The notes beneath the pieces were generated by a model. That model searched no databases. It worked only from the letters and a program-made list of their open reading frames with translations, and was not told the origin of the DNA. The position numbers and the translations under genes were made by a program. From positions 1-64,000 of the forward strand of contig JAQSDX010000004.1 of NCBI GenBank assembly GCA_029946125.1: a DNA stretch of 64,000 nucleotides, read 5' to 3'. Below, piece after piece: positions 52,973 through 61,446 of this stretch. The stretch is from Candidatus Methylobacter titanis. GTDB lineage: Bacteria; Pseudomonadota; Gammaproteobacteria; Methylococcales; Methylomonadaceae. Each line of letters opens with the position of its first letter. Position 1 is the first letter of the stretch.

Positions 52973-55720
52973 ATGACTGAAAAATATATCTATTCATTCC
53001 AAAAAGGCGCCGGAAAAAATAAAGTACTGCTGGGAGGCAAGGGAGCCAATCTGTGCGAAATGACCCAGATTGGGCTTAATGTACCGCCGGGGTTTGTGAT
53101 CACTACCAAAGCTTGTCTGGATTATCTCGAAAACCATCAATTGCCCGACGGATTGCTGGAAGACGTTAAAGCCCATATTGCCGAAATTGAAACACTCTCG
53201 GGTAAACAGTTTGGTGACCGCCGTAATCCATTGCTGGTATCGGTACGTTCCGGTTCTGCTATTTCAATGCCCGGCATGATGGATACTATTCTGAATCTGG
53301 GGCTTAATGCCCAAACCCTGACCGGCCTGATCGAGCAGACCGGCGATGCGCGCTTTGCCTATGATGCCTACCGCCGTTTTATTCAGTTATTCGGCAAGGT
53401 AGCCTTGGGCATTGATGATCAAAAATTTGATCTGCATTTTGCTGCGGTCAAAAAACAGGCAGGGATAAAATCCGATGTGGGTCTGGATGCCGAACATCTG
53501 CGCCAAATCAGCGAGCTGTTTTTGCAGGTCGTTCTGGAGGAAACCGGCAAGCCTTTTCCTGAAAATGTTTATGAACAATTGGAATTGTCTATTAAAGCGG
53601 TATTCAATTCCTGGATGGGCAAACGCGCAGTCGATTACCGGCGCGAATTCCATATCACACCGAAAATGGCCAACGGCACCGCCGTTAATGTGGTCGCCAT
53701 GGTGTTTGGCAATATGGGCAACGATTGCGCAACCGGTGTCGGCTTTACCCGCAATCCGGGCACCGGCGTTAATGAAATGTATGGCGAATACCTGGTTAAT
53801 GCGCAAGGCGAGGACGTGGTCGCCGGTATTCGCACGCCAAAACCGGTGCATGAATTGGCTCAGGAAATGCCGGATCTGTACAAGCAGTTGGTCGATTTGC
53901 GTAACAAACTCGAAGCACATTACCAGGAAGTTCAGGATTACGAATACACCATCGAACGCGGCATCTTGTTCTGTCTGCAAACCCGTAACGGTAAAATGAA
54001 CGCGACGGCGATGGTGCGCACTTCCGTGGAGATGATGGCCGAAGGCCTGATCAGCAAGGAACAGGCGTTGTTGCGCATCAACCCCGAGTTGCTGGAACAG
54101 CTGTTGCATCCGCAACTTGATCCTGAAAATAAAGCCCAGCCTGTGGCTCAAGGCTTGCCGGCTTCGCCGGGCGCTGCTTTCGGTAAATGCGTGTTTGATG
54201 CCGATACCGCTGAATTAATGGGGCGTGCCGGAGAGCGGATCATTTTACTCAGAGAAGAAACCAAACCCGAAGACATTCATGGCTTTTTTGCCGCCCAGGG
54301 TATTTTGACCAGTCGCGGCGGTAAAACCTCGCATGCGGCCGTGGTTGCCCGAGGCATGGGTAAAGCCTGCATCGCCGGTGCCGAAGACCTGCAAATAGAT
54401 GTGCGCGCCCACCAGGCAATTATCGGCGATCTGCATATTCGCGAAGGCGATACCATTACTATTGACGGCAGTACCGGACTCATTTATTTAGGCGAAATCG
54501 CCATGATTGAACCTTCATTTTCCGAAGAATTAAAAACCTTGCTGTCTTGGGCCGATGAATTTGCCGAACTGAAAGTTCATGCCAATGTCGATACGCCGGA
54601 ACGCGCACGCATGGCGCTCAGCTATGGCGCAACGGGTATTGGTCTGTGCCGTACCGAGCGCATGTTTAATGCGTCCGACCGTCTGCCTTTAGTGATTGAC
54701 ATGATTCTGGCTGACAACAAGGAAGCCCGGCAGCAAGCGTTGACGCGGTTATTTCCGATTCAGCGTGATGACTTTAAACAGCTATTTGAGGCGATGTCGC
54801 CTTATCCTGTGACCGTCCGGCTGCTGGATCCGCCGATGCATGAATTCCTGCCCAGTGAGCACCAGCTTGAAGATGAAATTAAAGCCTTGAATCTCTATAA
54901 ACTGATGATTCAGGGTCAGCAAGTCACCTTGGACACCTTGGGTCTACAGGTGTTATTGCCGACACCGTTCAACCATTTGAATGAGGATGTCATCAATAAA
55001 GCGATTGCTAAAAAGGAATTGATGCTGAAGAAAGTCAAGGAATTGTATGAAGTCAATCCGATGCTGGGTCACCGTGGTGTGCGCCTTGGCATGTCGTATC
55101 CGGAAATTTACCAGATGCAAATTCGATCCATTCTTGAGGCTGTGGCGCTGTGTACCCAACAAGGAACACCGATTCTGCCTGAAATCATGGTGCCTCAGGT
55201 GATTACCTTGCAGGAGCTGATCAAAGTAAAATCTTTCGTCGATCAAATTCAACAGGAAGTCGAAAGTCAGTACGGTATTGCGCTGGAATTTAAATTCGGC
55301 ACCATGGTGGAAACCGTCAGGGCCTGTACCCGTGCCGGGGAATTAGCCCAAGTGGCGGAATTTTTCTCGTTCGGTACCAATGATTTAACCCAAGCGACCT
55401 TCTCCTTTTCACGCGAAGATGCAGAAAACAAATTTCTACCGCTTTACAATGAAACCGGGTTACTTGAAGACAACCCGTTTGAAGTGCTTGATGCCAAAGG
55501 TGTCGGTCAGTTAATGAAAATGACCGCTGATTCAGGACGTAAAACCCGGCCCGATATCAAAATAGGCATCTGCGGCGAACAAGGCGGCCATCCGCAATCG
55601 ATTCGCTTCTGCCATCATATCAAACTGGATTATGTGTCCTGTTCGGCGCCCCGTATACCCATCGCCAGGCTGGCTGCGGCCCATGCGAAATTGCTGGAGG
55701 ATGACTACAGGATGGGTTGA
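52973..55720 (+). CDS. ppdK: Pyruvate, phosphate dikinase
   Basis: Interconverts pyruvate, ATP and phosphate with PEP, AMP and pyrophosphate; common in methanotrophs, where PPi-linked glycolysis is used. The ATG at 52973 is chosen over a TTG at 52961, giving 915 residues. Order: ATP-grasp N-domain (LGGKGANLCEM), swivelling domain with the phosphohistidine His454 in GGKTSHAAVVARG, and C-terminal PEP/pyruvate barrel with GLCRTERMF and the cysteine of KIGICGEQGGHPQ. Confidence 0.96.
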   Translation: MTEKYIYSFQKGAGKNKVLLGGKGANLCEMTQIGLNVPPGFVITTKACLDYLENHQLPDGLLEDVKAHIAEIETLSGKQFGDRRNPLLVSVRSGSAISMPGMMDTILNLGLNAQTLTGLIEQTGDARFAYDAYRRFIQLFGKVALGIDDQKFDLHFAAVKKQAGIKSDVGLDAEHLRQISELFLQVVLEETGKPFPENVYEQLELSIKAVFNSWMGKRAVDYRREFHITPKMANGTAVNVVAMVFGNMGNDCATGVGFTRNPGTGVNEMYGEYLVNAQGEDVVAGIRTPKPVHELAQEMPDLYKQLVDLRNKLEAHYQEVQDYEYTIERGILFCLQTRNGKMNATAMVRTSVEMMAEGLISKEQALLRINPELLEQLLHPQLDPENKAQPVAQGLPASPGAAFGKCVFDADTAELMGRAGERIILLREETKPEDIHGFFAAQGILTSRGGKTSHAAVVARGMGKACIAGAEDLQIDVRAHQAIIGDLHIREGDTITIDGSTGLIYLGEIAMIEPSFSEELKTLLSWADEFAELKVHANVDTPERARMALSYGATGIGLCRTERMFNASDRLPLVIDMILADNKEARQQALTRLFPIQRDDFKQLFEAMSPYPVTVRLLDPPMHEFLPSEHQLEDEIKALNLYKLMIQGQQVTLDTLGLQVLLPTPFNHLNEDVINKAIAKKELMLKKVKELYEVNPMLGHRGVRLGMSYPEIYQMQIRSILEAVALCTQQGTPILPEIMVPQVITLQELIKVKSFVDQIQQEVESQYGIALEFKFGTMVETVRACTRAGELAQVAEFFSFGTNDLTQATFSFSREDAENKFLPLYNETGLLEDNPFEVLDAKGVGQLMKMTADSGRKTRPDIKIGICGEQGGHPQSIRFCHHIKLDYVSCSAPRIPIARLAAAHAKLLEDDYRMG

Positions 55721-55819
55721 TGCTGCAGTCATGTTATTCAGCAGGCAACGTGCAATTAAAGCTATCGACTTTTCAAGGGCTAACACGTTGAGCTTCGCGG
55801 TGCTCTGCCCAACTGCGAC

Positions 55820-57967
55820 TCAGCCCCTGCGCCATGCGTGAAAATGGCCAACACAACGCAACAAGCCTTCCGGCGCATGGTTGCGTTTCCAGACACCGGC
55901 GACATATTTATTCGCCTCGGCCATCGTTGGATAGATATGAATGGTACCGAGCAATTTGTTCAGGCCGATATGGTGTTTCATCGCCAGTACGAATTCAGCC
56001 AGCAACTCTCCGGCATGTTCGCCAACGATGGTCACGCCGAGAATCCGGTCTTTGCCCGGCTGGGTCAGCACTTTGACAAAGCCCTGCGCGACACCGTCGG
56101 TAATGGCTCGATCCAGATCGTCAAGGTGATAGGTGCTGACTTCATAGGCAATGCCTTGTTCGGCGGCATCCTGCTCATTTAGACCGACTCTGGCGACTTC
56201 AGGATCGATAAACGTAGCCCAGGGAATCACCGAGTAATCGGTACGGAATTTTTTAAAGCCGCCGAACAAGGCATTCACCGCAGCATACCAGGCCTGATGG
56301 GCGGCGGTATGGGTGAACTGGAACGGGCCGGATACGTCACCGACGGCAAAAATGTTCGGGTAATTAGTCTGCTGGAACGCATTAATGGCAATAGTGCGCT
56401 TGGGCGACAGTTCGACGCCCAGTTCTTCAAGGCCGTAACCTTGGGTATTGGCAACCCGGCCAAGCGCCAATAGCACTTGGTCGAACGCAATGCGCACTTG
56501 TTGACCCTGATGCTCGGCCAGCAGAATTTTTTCACCGTTGTCGATGATGAACTGTTTGGCGGTATGTTCAACCAGCACCTCGATATCTTCCTGACGGAAC
56601 TTGGCGATGACGATGTCCGCAACATCGCTGTCTTCGCGGATTAACAGACGCGGCAACATTTCCACCAGCACCACCTTGCTGCCGAACCGGGCAAAACTTT
56701 GCGCCAGTTCGCAGCCTATAGGCCCGCCACCCAGAACAACCAGACGCTTGGGCAGTTCGCGCAACGCCCAGAGGTTATCGGAGGTCAGATAAGCGATGTC
56801 TTCGATACCCGGAATCGGCGGGATTAATGGACGCGCACCGGCGGCGATCACGATGGAACGGGTAGTAATGGTGCGGGTTTCACCGGCTGTGGTGACCTGG
56901 ACTTCCCAGGGAGAAATGATTTTAGCCTCGCCTTCGATGACCTCCACGCCTAGGTCTGAATAACGTTGTACGGAATCGTGCGGCTCGACAGTAAGGATAA
57001 TCGTCTGTACCCGATTCATGACATCAGCAAAATCAAATTCAGCGTCGGCTTTTTTGATGCCGAAATCCGACGCGTTACGGATTTGAGCCAGCAGTTTGGC
57101 GGAGCGGATCAGGGCTTTAGACGGCACACAGCCGGTGTTCAGGCAATCGCCGCCCATATGATGTTTTTCGATTAAGGTGACTTTGGCTTTGACGGCGGCG
57201 GCGATGTAAGAGGTAACCAGACCGCCGGAGCCTGCACCTATGACCACGATGTTGCTGTCAAACCGGGCAGGCTTAGGCCATTGGGCATAGATCTTATTGG
57301 CCTGAATGGCTTCGACGATTTTATTGGCGATCAGCGGAAAAATGCCCAGTAAAACGAAAGAGCCGATCAGTCCGGGTGACAAAATACCCGACAAGGATTC
57401 CAGTTGACTCAGCTGAGTCCCTGTGTTCACATAAACCAGGGTGCCTGCCAGCATACCCAGCTGACTGACCCAATAAAAAGTCTGGGTTTTTAGCTTGGTC
57501 AAACCCATCGCCAGATTAATCACAAAGAACGGAAAAGCCGGCACCAACCTCAGGGTAAACAGGTACAGAGCGCCATCTTTAGCCACACCGGCGTCAATGG
57601 CTTGCAGACGCTCGCCAAAGCGCGCTTTAACCACATCGCGAAACAGAAAGCGGGCGGCCAGAAAGGCCAATGTTGCGCCAATCGACGAGGCGAAAGACAC
57701 AATCAAGGTTCCCCACAGTAAACCGAATACAGCGCCGCCGGCCAGGGTCAGTAGGGTTGCGCCCGGCAAAGACAGGCCGGTTACGGCGATATAAATCGAC
57801 GCATAAATGGCAACGGCCATAACGGGATGAGTGCTGCGATAACTGCCGATAGCGTCTTGCTGAGCCTTCAGTGCTTCCAGAGTCAGGTAGTTGTGCAAGC
57901 CGAAGGCAAAAAAGGCGACAATCAGGCCTGTGATAAAGGCCAGTAGTGCTACGCGTGAAAAATTCAT
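55820..57967 (-). CDS. TVP38/DedA membrane domain fused to FAD disulfide oxidoreductase
   Basis: 715 residues from the ATG at 57967, which follows an AAGGAGA Shine-Dalgarno. Residues 1-225 form a TVP38/TMEM64 (SNARE-associated) membrane domain with about five helices (VTGLSLPGATLLTLAGGAVFG; RLVPAFPFFVINLAMG). Residues 240-715 are a mercuric/dihydrolipoyl reductase-like flavoprotein: VIGAGSGGLVTSYIAA, redox disulfide GGDCLNTGCVPSK, NAD motif VVLGGGPIGCELAQSFA and C-terminal GTIHIYPTMAEA. The electron acceptor is unknown; a membrane quinone, lipid or thiol substrate is inferred. Convergent with ppdK. Confidence 0.88.
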   Translation of the reverse strand: MNFSRVALLAFITGLIVAFFAFGLHNYLTLEALKAQQDAIGSYRSTHPVMAVAIYASIYIAVTGLSLPGATLLTLAGGAVFGLLWGTLIVSFASSIGATLAFLAARFLFRDVVKARFGERLQAIDAGVAKDGALYLFTLRLVPAFPFFVINLAMGLTKLKTQTFYWVSQLGMLAGTLVYVNTGTQLSQLESLSGILSPGLIGSFVLLGIFPLIANKIVEAIQANKIYAQWPKPARFDSNIVVIGAGSGGLVTSYIAAAVKAKVTLIEKHHMGGDCLNTGCVPSKALIRSAKLLAQIRNASDFGIKKADAEFDFADVMNRVQTIILTVEPHDSVQRYSDLGVEVIEGEAKIISPWEVQVTTAGETRTITTRSIVIAAGARPLIPPIPGIEDIAYLTSDNLWALRELPKRLVVLGGGPIGCELAQSFARFGSKVVLVEMLPRLLIREDSDVADIVIAKFRQEDIEVLVEHTAKQFIIDNGEKILLAEHQGQQVRIAFDQVLLALGRVANTQGYGLEELGVELSPKRTIAINAFQQTNYPNIFAVGDVSGPFQFTHTAAHQAWYAAVNALFGGFKKFRTDYSVIPWATFIDPEVARVGLNEQDAAEQGIAYEVSTYHLDDLDRAITDGVAQGFVKVLTQPGKDRILGVTIVGEHAGELLAEFVLAMKHHIGLNKLLGTIHIYPTMAEANKYVAGVWKRNHAPEGLLRCVGHFHAWRRG

Positions 57968-57997
57968 GGTGTTCTCCTTGATGATGGGTGTACACAA

Positions 57998-58320
57998 AAC
58001 AGTTTCAGGCAGGATTAAAGCATAACGTTATTCATAACAGCCCTTAATATAAGGCATGATTGTCCGCGTGACCATGTTGTTGATGAATACATCATGCCTA
58101 CTCAAAATACTGCAGGTGCAAAGCCAGTGAAAAATTAAAAATATACCCATTGGTCGTATTTCAAAAGAAAACCTTACTTTACACGGCAAATTGAGTTCAA
58201 CGACTAACAGCCACCCCAACATTGAAATAATCAAACTTACACTATATGATGAAATTCGGTTTTAAAAGAGAGAGTGAGTAATGCTGGGATTGGCAAAGAC
58301 GAGTCAAACAAGGAGATTGA
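57998..58320 (+). promoter_or_regulatory. Promoter region of the DUF1538-PII-CBS operon
   Basis: A good sigma-70 promoter, TTGAAA (58222-58227), 17 bases, TATGAT (58245-58250), starts a leader of about 65 nt. AAGGAG lies five bases before the first ATG (58321). The rest of this divergent spacer shows no gene. Confidence 0.65.
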
Positions 58321-59049
58321 ATGTTAAAAAACGCTTTTATTAAACAACTGTTCAGCAGTTTTTTAGACTTAGTGCCTATTCTCGCGGTTGTTTTGGTGTT
58401 CCAGGTTTTAGTGATCCGGCAACCTATTCCCGATGTCGGCAACTTAATCGTCGGCACTCTTTTCGTGGTTCTCGGTCTTACCCTGTTTATTCAGGGGCTT
58501 GAGCAAAGTCTGTTCCCGATTGGCGAGTCGATGGCTTATGCGTTTGCCCGGAAAGGCAGTTTATTCTGGTTGCTGGCGTTTGCCTTTTGTTTGGGCTTTG
58601 GTACCACGGTGGCAGAACCCGCGTTGATCGCCGTCGCTCAGGAAGCGGCCAATATTGCCGGTAAGGCCAACATTATCGAACCCGGCAAGGAGGCGATTAA
58701 AGATTATGCCTTGGGACTGCGCCTTACTGTGGCGTTGTCGGTCGGCTTTGCTATTTTGATCGGCGTATTAAGAATTATTCGGGGCTGGCCGTTGTATTAC
58801 CTGATTATCGGCGGTTATTGCGGAGTCATTGTGATAACGCCGTTTGCGCCGCCTGAAATTATCGGCATCGCTTACGATTCCGGCGGCGTCACCACCTCGA
58901 CCATTACCGTTCCGCTGGTGACTGCGCTGGGCGTGGGTTTGGCCACTGCCATTAAGGGGCGTAATCCGATGACTGACGGCTTTGGGTTGATTGCCTTTGC
59001 CTCATTAATGCCTATTATTTTTGTGATGGTATATGGGATGATCATATGA
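58321..59049 (+). CDS. DUF1538 membrane protein, subunit A
   Basis: 242 residues with about six membrane helices. The signature of the family is [52 protein letters not shown] at the C-terminal side (given here in pieces: [33 protein letters not shown]), with [16 protein letters not shown] near the middle. It is paralogous to the next protein and overlaps it by four bases, so a heteromeric membrane complex is likely. Function has not been established; the pattern of conserved polar residues in helices suggests a transporter or channel. Confidence 0.87.
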   Translation: MLKNAFIKQLFSSFLDLVPILAVVLVFQVLVIRQPIPDVGNLIVGTLFVVLGLTLFIQGLEQSLFPIGESMAYAFARKGSLFWLLAFAFCLGFGTTVAEPALIAVAQEAANIAGKANIIEPGKEAIKDYALGLRLTVALSVGFAILIGVLRIIRGWPLYYLIIGGYCGVIVITPFAPPEIIGIAYDSGGVTTSTITVPLVTALGVGLATAIKGRNPMTDGFGLIAFASLMPIIFVMVYGMII

Positions 59050-59825
59050 TGAATTGGATGAATCAATTTGGGCAGGTATTACTGGAAACCTGCCGGGACA
59101 TTTTGCCGATTGCCGCGATTATTATCGGCTTTCAGCTGCTGGTTATCCGTAAACCGGTGGCGCACCCGAAAAAAATGCTGATCGGCTTTATTTATGTGTT
59201 GCTCGGTATTGCATTCTTTCTGGAAGGTCTGCAAATGGCACTGTTTCCGTTGGGGACGCTGATGGCCAATCAGCTGACGACGCCGGAGTTTTTGGGTATA
59301 TCCCCGACTGAGCAAAACGTAGCCTGGCAGACGTATTACTGGGTGTATATCTTTGCTGCCAGCATCGGCTTTGCGACCACCTTGGCCGAACCCTCGTTGC
59401 TTGCGGTGGCGATGAAAGCCGAACAGATTTCCGGCGGTACTGTCCGTGCTTGGGGCTTGCGCATTACCGTTGCTATCGGCGTCGCCTTAGGTTTGGCCTT
59501 GGGTGCCTATAGAATCGTTGCCGGTATTGAACTTTATTATTTTATAATTGCAGGTTATATCATTGTCATTGTGCAAACCCTATTCTCGCCTAAACTGATG
59601 ATTGGTCTGGCTTATGACATTGGCGGGGTTACCACGTCAACGGTCACGGTGCCGCTGGTGACTGCATTGGGCTTGGGGCTGGCCGCTGCCGTTCCCGGCC
59701 GCAACCCGTTGCTGGATGGCTTCGGCTTGATTGCCTTTGCCTGTTTATCGCCCATTATTGCTGTCTTAGCTTATGCGCAAATTGCGCAATGGCTTAACAA
59801 ACGCAGTCTTTCATCCAAACCTTAA
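59046..59825 (+). CDS. DUF1538 membrane protein, subunit B
   Basis: 259 residues, homologous along its length to the preceding protein: [34 protein letters not shown] and [16 protein letters not shown] match it closely. About seven membrane helices. In some bacteria the two DUF1538 units are fused, which supports a two-subunit complex. Followed after nine bases by a PII-like gene. Confidence 0.87.
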   Translation: MMNWMNQFGQVLLETCRDILPIAAIIIGFQLLVIRKPVAHPKKMLIGFIYVLLGIAFFLEGLQMALFPLGTLMANQLTTPEFLGISPTEQNVAWQTYYWVYIFAASIGFATTLAEPSLLAVAMKAEQISGGTVRAWGLRITVAIGVALGLALGAYRIVAGIELYYFIIAGYIIVIVQTLFSPKLMIGLAYDIGGVTTSTVTVPLVTALGLGLAAAVPGRNPLLDGFGLIAFACLSPIIAVLAYAQIAQWLNKRSLSSKP

Positions 59826-59834
59826 AGGAAAACC

Positions 59835-60191
59835 ATGCATTTCAAATTAATTATCGCCTTTGTCGAAGATGACAAAACTGACCTGGTGCTTGAGACCGCC
59901 CGTAAAAATGGCGCTAAAGGCGCAACCGTGGTCAATAATGCTCGCGGCGAAGGCATGAAACAATCGAAAACTTTTTTTGGCTTGAGCCTGGAGACCCAGC
60001 GCGATGTGCTGCTGTTTCTGGTTGAAGAACATCTGAGTCGGCAAATTCTGGAAACCATTGCCAAGGTCGCGCAGTTCGACAGCAAACCCGGTACCGGCAT
60101 TGCCATCCAGATTGATGTTGAAGATGCCGTCGGCGTTATGCATCAGGTTGAACAATTAACCCAAGAACTTGAGGATAAAAAATATGATTGA
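59835..60191 (+). CDS. PII-like signalling protein
   Basis: 118 residues with a PII/GlnB-like pattern: MHFKLIIAFVEDDKTDLVLETAR for beta1-alpha1, a variable loop ARGEGMKQSKTFFGLS at the T-loop position, and GTGIAIQIDVEDAVGV matching the PII C-terminal strand. The uridylylation tyrosine of GlnB is missing. It probably binds an adenine nucleotide and gates the DUF1538 complex, as other PII proteins do for AmtB or SbtA. AAGGAAA precedes the ATG. Confidence 0.85.
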   Translation: MHFKLIIAFVEDDKTDLVLETARKNGAKGATVVNNARGEGMKQSKTFFGLSLETQRDVLLFLVEEHLSRQILETIAKVAQFDSKPGTGIAIQIDVEDAVGVMHQVEQLTQELEDKKYD

Positions 60192-60600
60192 GCCACGTAT
60201 TATCGTTCGCGTTAGGGATGTGATGAAAACCGACTTTGGCAGCATCGACGGTATTGCCACCATAGAAGATGCGTTGAAAAAAATGAAAAAGCTTAAAACC
60301 GCCGTACTTATCGTTAATAAGCGTCATGACGACGACGAATACGGCATGATTAATTCCGGCGACATTGCTCGTCATGTGTTGGCCAAAGATCGGGCGCCGG
60401 ATCGGGTTAACGTTTACGAAGTGATGAGCAAGCCGGTGATCTCGGTACGCCCTGACATGGACATCCGTTATTGTTCGCGTTTATTTGCCCAGTATAATCT
60501 GGTCAGAGCGCCGGTCATTGAACATGGCAAGATTATCGGTATGATTAGCCCGAATTCGCTGGTGCTGGATGGAATGTACAAGGCTTGTAAAATAAATTAA
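60184..60600 (+). CDS. CBS-domain protein
   Basis: 138 residues from the ATG at 60184, overlapping the PII-like gene by eight bases; GAGG lies nine bases upstream. Two CBS motifs fill it (VRVRDVMKTDFGSIDGIATIEDALKKM and VYEVMSKPVISVRPDMDIRYCSRLF), making one Bateman module, which typically binds AMP, ATP or SAM. It is coupled to the PII-like protein and would add a second nucleotide input. Confidence 0.88.
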   Translation: MIEPRIIVRVRDVMKTDFGSIDGIATIEDALKKMKKLKTAVLIVNKRHDDDEYGMINSGDIARHVLAKDRAPDRVNVYEVMSKPVISVRPDMDIRYCSRLFAQYNLVRAPVIEHGKIIGMISPNSLVLDGMYKACKIN

Positions 60601-60650
60601 AGGCAAAAGGTGTCGGGGGAAAGACTGAATTTGGGCATTCGCAATAATGT

Positions 60651-60883
60651 GTAACTATTCAGCACAGATGCCAAAAGTAGGCGTTTTACGACTGCATGGA
60701 CAGGAAATGATCCCGTCATTTCTCTGTATTCCCCACATCCCTGTGGGTTATGCAGGAGGTACGACCCCACGGATGGGGGAGGAGAATCGCGTCTGGAACA
60801 GCGATCGAGAGCAACGCAAGGAGCCGTTGCCGAGGAGCGGAAGCGGCATCTGCGTCCAATTATATTGATAGCTGAGTAGTTAC
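60651..60883. mobile_element. MITE-like non-coding element
   Basis: A 233-bp stretch bounded by 13-bp inverted repeats with one mismatch (GTAACTATTCAGC at 60651-60663; GCTGAGTAGTTAC at 60871-60883). The interior is GC-rich, unlike the AT-rich flanks, with small hairpins (CCCACA-TCCC-TGTGGG near 60734) and no credible gene. This fits a miniature inverted-repeat element. No target duplication is obvious (ATAAT occurs on both sides). Confidence 0.6.
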
Positions 60884-60909
60884 GATAATTTTTTAATAGG
60901 CAAGCGATT

Positions 60910-61419
60910 ATGTTGGAATGGTTAAAATTTAATTCGAGAATCTGGTTTTTTCTGGGTTTTATTGGTTGTGTTTTTTTGCTGGCTATGGGCGCTTATTTCC
61001 AGTTTGTCGGCGGCCTCGATCCCTGTCCGTTGTGTATTTCCCAGCGCATTGCCATTTTGCTGACCGGCTTGGTTTTTTTAAGCGCCGCCATTCATAATCC
61101 GGGACAAACTGGGGTAACCGCTTATGCCGTTTCAGGCGCGGTAACGGCTTTGTGCGGAGCGGCGATTTCAACCCGCCATGTCTGGATACAGCATTTGCCG
61201 CCTGATAAGGTCCCGGAATGCGGCCCCGGCCTGGACTATGTGCTGCAAAATTTTCCGTTGTTTGAAACGGTCAAGTTAATGCTTAGCGGCACCGGCGATT
61301 GCGCTAAAGTGGATTGGACGCTGTTGGGTTTTAGTATGCCTGCCTGGACATTGCTGGCCTTTTTAATGCTGGCAAGCTTAAGTCTGCTGCAAATCTGGAA
61401 TGACAGTCACGCAGAGTAG
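60910..61419 (+). CDS. dsbB: Disulfide bond formation protein B
   Basis: 169-residue inner-membrane protein that reoxidises DsbA using quinone. Four helices; the periplasmic cysteine pairs are Cys39-Cys42 (DPCPLCISQR) and a second pair (PECGPGLD ... GTGDCAKVDW). The ATG at 60910 follows a weak AGGCAAG. It lies directly behind the MITE-like element, so its promoter may come from that sequence. Confidence 0.94.
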   Translation: MLEWLKFNSRIWFFLGFIGCVFLLAMGAYFQFVGGLDPCPLCISQRIAILLTGLVFLSAAIHNPGQTGVTAYAVSGAVTALCGAAISTRHVWIQHLPPDKVPECGPGLDYVLQNFPLFETVKLMLSGTGDCAKVDWTLLGFSMPAWTLLAFLMLASLSLLQIWNDSHAE

Positions 61420-61446
61420 CTCTGATGACTCACGGATAACAATTTA

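Noticed and set aside
58279-58325. Short leader peptide frame before the first DUF1538 gene
   Set aside because: About 18 codons overlapping the real start codon, with no attenuator structure.
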